64,000 nt of DNA. Source: Dehalococcoidia bacterium (GTDB taxonomy: Bacteria; Chloroflexota; Dehalococcoidia; Lucifugimonadales; Lucifugimonadaceae). Shown here piece after piece: positions 34,632-41,954 of this stretch. The first letter of the stretch is position 1; each line of letters opens with the position of its first letter. The DNA lies in the NCBI GenBank assembly GCA_022819585.1, contig JAJEGY010000006.1:1-64000 (forward strand), read 5' to 3'. The notes beneath the pieces were generated by a model. That model saw only the letters and a list, made by a program, of their open reading frames with translations. It searched no databases and had not been told where the DNA came from. Position numbers and translations under genes: made by a program.

Positions 34632-37019
34632 CTACTCTCCCAAAGCGAAGATGATCACTTCTTGGTTTTCAAACGCGCGGGTGCCGATGCGGTCGAATTT
34701 TGAGACATTTAACTCAGTATATTTCCCGCGTTCATTCGGACTTACTATCAGATAGTCCGCGTCGTATCGGTCGAGCAGATCGAGCGTTTCGGCATCATCA
34801 GCGCTGTTGTAGATACGCTCGATGTCTCGATCGCGATCTACCCACCATTCATCTCCGCCTCGCCATTGGCTCTGGTGGTGCGCCCAACCCAATATAGTGG
34901 GTCGACCCGTCCATCCCGAGAACCGCCCGAACTGACTGTAACTCGTGCCTGCCGCTTCCACAATCACTTCATCATTGGACACATTCTCTCGAATCCAGTC
35001 CATCGCCTCCGGCACGGCCATACCTTTGTTTTCGAGAAACTTCAGACCGTTTAGGGTGAACTCGGTGCTGGTCTCCGCCGATTTCGTGGCGGTCGCTGCA
35101 AATGGGTAATAAAGCGAAACCGCGACCAGGAGCGCTACCATGACAACCCCAGCCGCGCTCACATACCTCGTCCGTCCTTCGAGAACAGGGTGTCGACGCA
35201 TCCAGTAGTAGACCCCGTACCCGCCGATCACAGCGAAGAATATCCAAACCTCGTAATAGAACTTGAACACTGTGTTGTGGCGCCCACCGAAGAAATCGTG
35301 CAATCGGAACAACTCTGCCGCGTAGAGAAGGAGCGCCGAAATCGTCAACAGGACCAGCAATACCTGTGCTCCATCATCCGCACCTCGCATCCCACGACGA
35401 TACGTCGTCACGAATAAGACCACGAAGACCGCTCCGAGAAGCATCGACAACGGCAGACGCGTCATCAGGTCCGCTCCACCAGCGTTGTCGTTGAACCCGT
35501 AATGTGACACCGTCCAAGCGAAGTAGAGAAACGCAACTAGCGCGATCGAAGCGATCCACGGCAATTTCTCCGTGACGATAATCGGCATCGTGAAGTCGTA
35601 CGAGGATCTGCGCAGGATGTCCCACTCGCGCCTAATCGCCGGAACCAACAACGAACCGGCAAATGCCGCCATCACCGCGATCAATCCTCCCCATACGGTG
35701 AAGAAGTGAATCGGTCGAGTCGCGTACTTCGTAGGAATAATCGGCGGGAATTGGATCTGGCTCTGCGCCGTCACGAAGTAGTAGTTCGAGAAAAAGGCAG
35801 CGCCGATAGCGGCAATCAGAAGAAGCGGGGGCACCCCGACTCTGATCGCCGCCAGATGTCTCCTTCCATTCTCGCGGTACGACTTGAAATAGACCACTCC
35901 ACCCAGCGCGAGCAACATCCACAACATATCCCATGTGTTGATGAATCCAGTTGAACCAATCGCCAGCACCATCACCACCGACGCAACTGGATTGCGCCTG
36001 AACCAGCCCAGTCCCCACCTGATCCTCGAAAAGAGCAAGTTCGCAACCAACGAAATCATAGTCAGGACAAACGGAATCGACATCAGATGCGGATGCAGAT
36101 CACCGAGCATGAAGCTGAAAAACGGGAACTCTTGGATCGTGAAGTCGAGTTCCGAGCCGTCAGCCCCAAAGCGGTTGATGATTCTCGAAGACGCCCACCA
36201 CCACCAAAATCCCTCGGGTCGCCAACCAGAACCAGGATCCGTCAAATCGACACCCTTAATCCCAAGCCACTCGTAAAACCCTTCGGAGCCGATACCCGTC
36301 AGCGATAACAACTCCCAGAACCCATTCAAGTTGGAAATAAACAGCAACAACACGGTCGCGATCAATCCGCCCGCCAACATCTGAATTGTGTTCCCCCCAT
36401 CCCGTCGCACCAGATTCGATACCAACGAGAAAATCGCCGCTGCCGACATCGCCGCAATCGATGCAAGCGCCAAGTTATAGGCAACCGCCGGTGCGACCCC
36501 AGACATCTGCGCCAAACCACCGAACATCCAGTAACCGAAGTAGTAGTAGGCGATCGGATATCCGCTCAACCAGAGATCGGTCGGCGGCATCTGCTGAGCA
36601 CTCATCACCGCGTTCAGCATCGTCAGATCCATCGGCTTCTCGGTGTGATCAATGTCTGGGTTCATGGCCTTTACGACCACGAAGACGATGAAGAACGTCA
36701 AGAAAACGGCTTCAGTGATCGCTAGTTGCAACCAGCGCCTTCGGATAAATCCCCCGAAACTCGACCTCTCTCGCCACACCAACCAACCCCATCCCAAAAT
36801 CGCGACGATCAACGCGATCAACCACCAGACCCACGGATCGTTAGGCAACACTCTCAATAAGCTCAGCATCCAGACGAACGAGCCCAACACAAGCAGCCCA
36901 ATCGGACGAACCAGACCGAATCCGCGATCCATCAGGTTTGGCAACGCCAGAAATACCACTGGAACCGCCGCCAGACCGATGAAGTAGACGGTCAGCAACC
37001 ACAGGATCAGTTCAGACAT
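34632..37019 (-). CDS. DUF2298 (YYY family) multi-pass membrane glycosyltransferase
   Basis: This 795-residue GT-C-like membrane protein has many hydrophobic segments. It includes the YYY motif that names the family (PIAYYYFGYWMFGG), the DIDHTEKPMDL block and the YFKSYRENGRRH segment. The C-terminal soluble domain has IYNSADDAETLDLLDRYDA. It is first in the leftward glycan operon, followed within 3 nt by the TIGR03663-like gene. The sugar and lipid carriers are unknown. Confidence 0.88.
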   Translation of the reverse strand: MSELILWLLTVYFIGLAAVPVVFLALPNLMDRGFGLVRPIGLLVLGSFVWMLSLLRVLPNDPWVWWLIALIVAILGWGWLVWRERSSFGGFIRRRWLQLAITEAVFLTFFIVFVVVKAMNPDIDHTEKPMDLTMLNAVMSAQQMPPTDLWLSGYPIAYYYFGYWMFGGLAQMSGVAPAVAYNLALASIAAMSAAAIFSLVSNLVRRDGGNTIQMLAGGLIATVLLLFISNLNGFWELLSLTGIGSEGFYEWLGIKGVDLTDPGSGWRPEGFWWWWASSRIINRFGADGSELDFTIQEFPFFSFMLGDLHPHLMSIPFVLTMISLVANLLFSRIRWGLGWFRRNPVASVVMVLAIGSTGFINTWDMLWMLLALGGVVYFKSYRENGRRHLAAIRVGVPPLLLIAAIGAAFFSNYYFVTAQSQIQFPPIIPTKYATRPIHFFTVWGGLIAVMAAFAGSLLVPAIRREWDILRRSSYDFTMPIIVTEKLPWIASIALVAFLYFAWTVSHYGFNDNAGGADLMTRLPLSMLLGAVFVVLFVTTYRRGMRGADDGAQVLLVLLTISALLLYAAELFRLHDFFGGRHNTVFKFYYEVWIFFAVIGGYGVYYWMRRHPVLEGRTRYVSAAGVVMVALLVAVSLYYPFAATATKSAETSTEFTLNGLKFLENKGMAVPEAMDWIRENVSNDEVIVEAAGTSYSQFGRFSGWTGRPTILGWAHHQSQWRGGDEWWVDRDRDIERIYNSADDAETLDLLDRYDADYLIVSPNERGKYTELNVSKFDRIGTRAFENQEVIIFALGE

Positions 37020-37099
37020 CGAATCGCAAATGCTGCTACGGCGAGCGAGAGGACAAAGTCGCGCTCATTAACTCTATGCCCCATAGGCCAATCAACAGG

Positions 37100-38026
37100 T
37101 CAATCAACAGGCAGAATCGTCTCGGCGAACTCCTGCGGATCAAACGGTGCGATGTCTTCAACACTTTCACCCGTCCCGATATACCGGACTGGTAAACCCA
37201 TCTCGCCACGAATCGCCAAGATGACCCCGCCCTTCGCAGTGCTATCCAGCTTCGTCAAGATCACGCCATCGCAACCAACCGCCTCTGTAAACAACTTGGC
37301 CTGTGTCACGCCGTTCTGACCCGTGTTCCCATCGATCACCAGCAAGACACGAGGAGCGAAATCCTCAGCGTATCGATCGAGAATGCGACGTATCTTCTTC
37401 AGCTCTTCCATCAGATTGTGAGCGGTGTGCAACCTCCCCGCGGTATCGATTACGACGAAATCAGCACCACGAGATTTAGCCGCATTCAAAGCGTCGTAAA
37501 CCACCGAACCAGGATCAGCCCCGGCAGAGGAAGATACGAACATCGTATCCGTGCGTTCAGCCCAGACTTCGAGTTGTGCAATAGCACCGGCACGGAAAGT
37601 ATCCGCCGCCGCAATCAACGGAACACGTCCGTCCGCCTTTGCAGCTTGGGCCAACTTTCCGATGCTGGTCGTCTTTCCGGAGCCATTCACACCCACCACC
37701 ATCACCGCGACAGGACCGTCTTCATCAAAACCGCCTGCTGAGCCATCTTCACTCAACATCGCCGCAATCTCGACACGCAATAGCTCATACACCGCTTCCG
37801 GCGTACGCGCTCCTCGCCACCTAGCCTCATCTTGAATCTTCTCGACAAGCTCCATCGACGTCTCTACGCCAACATCCGCCACAATCAATGCCTCCTCCAA
37901 CTCCTCCCAAAACTCGTCATCTACCTCCGACCGTCGAAAAACACTGCCGACTATGTTGGTCCATGATCGTCGCGTCTCCTGCGACGACTCCGAAGTCTTC
38001 CTGTTTCTTCCCAGTAAACGAAGCAT
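37100..38026 (-). CDS. ftsY: Signal recognition particle receptor FtsY
   Basis: This 308-residue SRP GTPase has a short N domain, the P-loop GVNGSGKTT (112-120), the DTAGRLHTAHNLM block, the TKLDSTAKGG motif and the GLPVRYIGTGE C-terminal signature. It receives the ribosome-SRP complex at the membrane; the SRP RNA is also in this window. It lacks the long acidic A domain of E. coli FtsY. Downstream of rnc in the same operon by 18 nt. Confidence 0.97.
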   Translation of the reverse strand: MLRLLGRNRKTSESSQETRRSWTNIVGSVFRRSEVDDEFWEELEEALIVADVGVETSMELVEKIQDEARWRGARTPEAVYELLRVEIAAMLSEDGSAGGFDEDGPVAVMVVGVNGSGKTTSIGKLAQAAKADGRVPLIAAADTFRAGAIAQLEVWAERTDTMFVSSSAGADPGSVVYDALNAAKSRGADFVVIDTAGRLHTAHNLMEELKKIRRILDRYAEDFAPRVLLVIDGNTGQNGVTQAKLFTEAVGCDGVILTKLDSTAKGGVILAIRGEMGLPVRYIGTGESVEDIAPFDPQEFAETILPVD

Positions 38027-38044
38027 TCGAGCGTCAGGACGAAG

Positions 38045-38986
38045 TTAATCAGATCGTCGGTAAATCAACCGTCGCCCTGGCGTCTCCTGCCTCCTGCGAA
38101 ACACGACCAGACTGAACCAGCTGCCCAGATTGCCCAAACGACGCCAACTATCCACCTTCAAAGACCTTGACGCACCTGATCCGATCGACATCGTTGCCTC
38201 ACCGTTGATATACCGTGACGACTTACGCTTCGCCCTCATCCGCACAAATTCAGACGGGATTCCCTCAGAAAACATCTCCTTGGCTTTCGCAGCCGCACGT
38301 TGCTGAGCCTTCGATTTGCTGATACCCACACCATTCGCAACCACCCGGCCTCCAACCGTCACGCGCGCTATGTAACTCTGTTCCCCGTTCTCACCCAGAT
38401 TGGCAAGTTCAGTCTGATAACGGGGCGTCTTCAATCCCGCACCTTGGACCAATTCTTGAAACGCCGATTTCGGGTCTTTCTCAACCCCGTGTTTGGCAAC
38501 ATGCTCGATCTGGTGCCCCAACTGCTCAAAAACGAAACGACACGCCGCGTCAAGCCCCTGATCAACATGGATCGCACCAATGATCGCCTCGAAAGAATCC
38601 TCCAACACCGAATCGCGGACATTGGGACTGTAGACAGTCTCTCCCCGGCCGCGCAATATGTAATCGCCGAGCTCGAGTTCTTCAGCCGCCTTCGCCAGCG
38701 AATCCTTACACACGATGTACGCCCGCCCCATCGACAACTCGCCTTCACTCGCATCGTCTGAACTCTCAAACAACGCGTCCGCAATCGCAAAATTCAACAC
38801 CGCATCGCCCAGAAATTCCAATCGCTCATACGAAATCATCGAGGCGTCCGAATTTTCAGCGCCCCATTCATTGACGAACGACTCGTGCGTCAGCGCCTGC
38901 TTAAGCAGATTGCGATCTGTGAAACTGATTCCGAGCTTGGCCTCAAGCTCATCTAGTTGCGTTTCTGACTTGGTCTCCAACGCCAA
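38045..38986 (-). CDS. rnc: Ribonuclease III
   Basis: This 313-residue double-strand-specific RNase has the signature ERLEFLGDAVLN (54-65), the second catalytic block VLEDSFEAIIGA, and a C-terminal dsRNA-binding domain (QELVQGAG onward). It matures rRNA and other structured RNA. About 65 basic residues follow the dsRNA-binding domain and are not part of the usual ~230-250 residue family; they may be a lineage extension or a lost stop. It lies upstream of ftsY, a common order. Confidence 0.95.
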   Translation of the reverse strand: MALETKSETQLDELEAKLGISFTDRNLLKQALTHESFVNEWGAENSDASMISYERLEFLGDAVLNFAIADALFESSDDASEGELSMGRAYIVCKDSLAKAAEELELGDYILRGRGETVYSPNVRDSVLEDSFEAIIGAIHVDQGLDAACRFVFEQLGHQIEHVAKHGVEKDPKSAFQELVQGAGLKTPRYQTELANLGENGEQSYIARVTVGGRVVANGVGISKSKAQQRAAAKAKEMFSEGIPSEFVRMRAKRKSSRYINGEATMSIGSGASRSLKVDSWRRLGNLGSWFSLVVFRRRQETPGRRLIYRRSD

Positions 38987-38989
38987 CGA

Positions 38990-39625
38990 TCAAACCTCGA
39001 CGTTCTGAGGCCAAGGCGGCTGAGGTCGCTTCAACTCGCCGAAATACGGACGGTTGCGAGCCATCAAAACCATGTTCTCAAACGCTGCCATCGAATCGCC
39101 TTCCGGAGGTGTGAACGTCTTCAGGAACGCTGCCGATCCATCCTCAAAGATGAACGTCGGCGTCCCGAAGATGCCCTGCGATACCGCTTCCTCGTGATCA
39201 CGCCCTATCTCGGCGAGACGGTCAGGCGAGTCCATGTCCGCCACAAACTTCTCGATGTCCAGATCCGCGCGTTCCGCCGCATCAATCACCGGCTGCCTAT
39301 CGCGGATATCGCCACGCTCGACAAACTTGAAATGCTGCAACTCCAGCATCCATTTGTCATGCGCTTTCCAACCTTGCATCTGCGCCGCAATACCGCCACG
39401 CAACGCCCACAAACCCCTGCTCTCGTAGTCCTCTCCCTGCTCCCAAGCCTTCCACTCCGGACCGTTCTGCGAGTTCACCTGCTCCAGCGCGAAACTACGA
39501 TATGTGATGTCTAGATCGTCGCCCATCTCATCCTTCACCCGGGATAGCCAGATCCCAGCTTGGCGCACCCAGGGTCAGGTGTAATCGATGAATACGTCCA
39601 CTTTCATCGGGAGGTCGCTGATCAT
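38990..39625 (-). CDS. DsbA/FrnE-like thioredoxin-fold selenoprotein (in-frame UGA)
   Basis: The frame from 39625 reads MISDLPMKVDVFIDYT, then TGA (39575-39577), then PWVRQAGIWLSRV and a complete DsbA/FrnE-like domain to the stop, 211 residues in all. FrnE-like proteins start ...DYTCPWC; here UGA stands at the first active-site Cys, giving U-P-W-V at 17-20, with Val in place of the second Cys. The cis-Pro block GIFGTPTFIFED and the family's C-terminal helices are intact. A bacterial-type SECIS hairpin follows the UGA, and a selC tRNA lies at 22.9 kb, so selenocysteine insertion is the best explanation. The ATG at 39607 is an alternative start. Without UGA readthrough the protein would begin at 39568 and lack its active site. 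Likely a redox enzyme for thiol/disulfide or similar chemistry; the substrate is unknown. Confidence 0.87.
39538..39577 (-). promoter_or_regulatory. Candidate bacterial SECIS element
   Basis: On the minus strand, directly after the UGA, CCC and GGG (separated by one bulged T) pair with CCCGGG 32-37 nt downstream, forming the lower stem. Above three mismatches, GCCA pairs with TGGC at 11-14 and 25-28 nt after the UGA. The apical loop contains G residues (AGCTGGGATC). The upper stem begins about 11 nt from the UGA, the spacing expected for SelB-dependent bacterial SECIS elements. It was folded by eye only. Confidence 0.65.
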
Positions 39626-39775
39626 ACCGTTCCGACCTTTCTCTTGGCGGCTCTAGCGTTGAAATGGCCGCCGTGCAATTGAACTAACGACTGAATCTCA
39701 ACCGATTCTACCAGCGAATCCCAACCCAGAGCCATTACACAATTTCCCAAAACCGAGCCAAACACCCCATTTAAC

Positions 39776-41056
39776 ATGCCCGATGCCATCAAATCCGTAG
39801 ATCAAGACGAGGGAAACTTCAACCTCTTCGCCAACCCTGGATTGAATAACGAAGTCGCCAGAGCATTACGCGCAATATCCCGCGTAGCCTGCGCAAACGC
39901 CACAAAGGTATATCTCGTCGGCGGGACAGTCAGAGAAATAGTCTCCAATCCTGCCGAAATCACAACATCCCCAGACATCACAGTGATCGGCGATGCCGCA
40001 ACGTTCACCGATGCCCTAACCGCCAATATCCCTGACTGCGAGTTGATCGCCACTTCACAGCATCACACGGCAAAAGTCAAGATCAACAACGTGTTGATCG
40101 ACATCGCATCGGCTCGCACCGACACATACGATCCCTTGGGCTCCCTACCGCAAATCACTCTCGTCGACGACATCGAACTCGACCTAACCAGACGCGACTT
40201 CACCATCAACGCGATGGCAATCCTCCTCAATCCCGATGGAGATAGCACACTAATCGATCCCTTCAACGGCAAACATGACACCCGCAACAGAGTCTTGCGC
40301 GCCATCAAACCAGAATCCTTCCAAGAAGACCCCCTTCGAATGATGCGCGGTATCCGTCTCGCCGCACGATACGGGTACCGATTCGATCACAGAACCCAGT
40401 CTCTGATCTCCCAGGCGCTGGACGACCTCCACCGCATGACCCAACACTCGCCCCAAAGAGTATTCAACGAATTCAAACTCTGGTTCGCCAGCCACGAAAA
40501 CCTAGACGAGATCATCAAGCTGGCATCCCGTCACGTCCTGCTGAAATCCCTAGGCATCAACACGGACTTCAATTCATCCTCCTTTAACCGCATCCCCGCT
40601 GATGAACCCGATCTAACCCGATTCGCCGCCTTCGCCTACCTCCTCCCGCCCGAGAATTCCTCATCACTAACCAAACGACTAGTGATGCCATCCGACTGGA
40701 CCGAAATCTCCAAAGACGTCGCAAAGGCACGCTCCGTCGCTCAAAGATGCCGGCACGACCAAATCACCGACATCGAACTCTACCGTTTACTGATCAACCT
40801 CCAACCAAACGTCATCCGATCAATCATCCACATCGAACACGACAACCCCATCAGAACTCGCTTTCAAGACTTCCAAACTCGCCTCCGCCACATCAAATCC
40901 CAACTCAACGGCGACGACCTCATCGCGCTTGGCGTCAAGCAAGGCCCAATGATTGGAAACCTGCTAGACGAACTCCTCACCCTCCTCATCGAAGGCAACA
41001 CCTCAACAGTGGAAGAAGAACGTCAACACATCCTCAACCGCCTGAACGACGGTTGA
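39776..41056 (+). CDS. CCA tRNA nucleotidyltransferase / poly(A) polymerase family protein
   Basis: This 426-residue class II nucleotidyltransferase has LVGGTVREI (47-55), RRDFTINAMA, and EDPLRMMRGIRLAARY, followed by helical RNA-binding domains. It would add CCA to tRNA 3' ends. The catalytic DxD pair, usually DIDL or DIDV, reads D67-I-T69 (SPDITVIGD), so the second carboxylate is missing. The change needs at least two bases, so a sequencing slip is unlikely. Either another Asp/Glu takes over or activity is altered. It stands alone on the + strand. Confidence 0.85.
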   Translation: MPDAIKSVDQDEGNFNLFANPGLNNEVARALRAISRVACANATKVYLVGGTVREIVSNPAEITTSPDITVIGDAATFTDALTANIPDCELIATSQHHTAKVKINNVLIDIASARTDTYDPLGSLPQITLVDDIELDLTRRDFTINAMAILLNPDGDSTLIDPFNGKHDTRNRVLRAIKPESFQEDPLRMMRGIRLAARYGYRFDHRTQSLISQALDDLHRMTQHSPQRVFNEFKLWFASHENLDEIIKLASRHVLLKSLGINTDFNSSSFNRIPADEPDLTRFAAFAYLLPPENSSSLTKRLVMPSDWTEISKDVAKARSVAQRCRHDQITDIELYRLLINLQPNVIRSIIHIEHDNPIRTRFQDFQTRLRHIKSQLNGDDLIALGVKQGPMIGNLLDELLTLLIEGNTSTVEEERQHILNRLNDG

Positions 41057-41954
41057 TCTCATCCCGAAACATATAAAGCTGCGCCCAAGCCGCATACCGC
41101 CCAAACCGGTCCCGCGCCCACTCCCCTACCGCATCATTTTTCACATCCTCATTCAAACCATAGAGCCGTATCGCCGCTCGCCTAACATGCACATCCACCG
41201 GGAATGCCTCGCCCTTGTCCAGCGAATAAGCCAACACGCAATCCGCCACCTTTGGCCCGACACCCTGCAGCTCCATCAACGCATCCTTAGCCTCGTAATA
41301 CGACGCGTCGCGCAGCCCCATCAACTCACCATCTCCCCAACCCACTAAAGCCTGCGCTGTCAGAGCCAAATGCTTCCCCCGATATCCCAGTCCAACCGAC
41401 CTCAGATACTCTTCGCCAGCATCGGCAACAATATCCACCTCCGGAAACTCAAACGCCCAGTCCTCCTCGCCTAAACGCCGGCCCATCCGCGCAACCGAAG
41501 CCACCATCTTCTTGATCCGCGGAATGTTCGAGTTCTGCGAGCAGATAAACGCCGCCAAACACTCCCAAGGCTCCTGCCGCATCACCCGGATCAACGGCAT
41601 CGTCGCAACGTATTCGCCAAAACCCGGCTCCGACGACAATACAGATCGCAAATCATCCACATTCGTATCCGCCAAGAAATAGTCCTCAACCTCTTTCCGT
41701 ACTTCACCTTTGCTACCTCCATCAACCCACGCAACCGAGACCGTTTTCCCATCGCCAGACACAGACAAAATCCGCGTTCCTACGACCCCGCGAAACGTCC
41801 CATCCTCACACGGATACCACCGAAAAGCCTGCCCCCCATCTAAAGTCTGCGAAAGGTCGAACGGCTCTACATCGATCTGCAAAGACTTCACTACGACACC
41901 ATCAACAATCTGCGACATCAATTCCAAACTCAAACGGGAGTCCCCGACAACCAT
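41034..41954 (-). CDS. 8-oxoguanine DNA glycosylase (OGG1-like)
   Basis: This ~300-residue HhH-GPD glycosylase/lyase excises 8-oxoguanine. It has the N-terminal OGG_N type domain (SQTLDGGQAFRWYPCEDG), the ICSQNSNIPRI helix, and the HhH motif LQGVGPKVADCVL with catalytic Lys. The catalytic Asp follows in FPVDVHVRRA. It is the OGG1 family, less common in bacteria than MutM. The start may be 41954 (overlapping the DinG-like gene by 25 nt) or the ATG at 41918. Overlaps the end of the convergent CCA gene by 23 nt. Confidence 0.92.
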   Translation of the reverse strand: MVVGDSRLSLELMSQIVDGVVVKSLQIDVEPFDLSQTLDGGQAFRWYPCEDGTFRGVVGTRILSVSGDGKTVSVAWVDGGSKGEVRKEVEDYFLADTNVDDLRSVLSSEPGFGEYVATMPLIRVMRQEPWECLAAFICSQNSNIPRIKKMVASVARMGRRLGEEDWAFEFPEVDIVADAGEEYLRSVGLGYRGKHLALTAQALVGWGDGELMGLRDASYYEAKDALMELQGVGPKVADCVLAYSLDKGEAFPVDVHVRRAAIRLYGLNEDVKNDAVGEWARDRFGRYAAWAQLYMFRDEINRRSGG

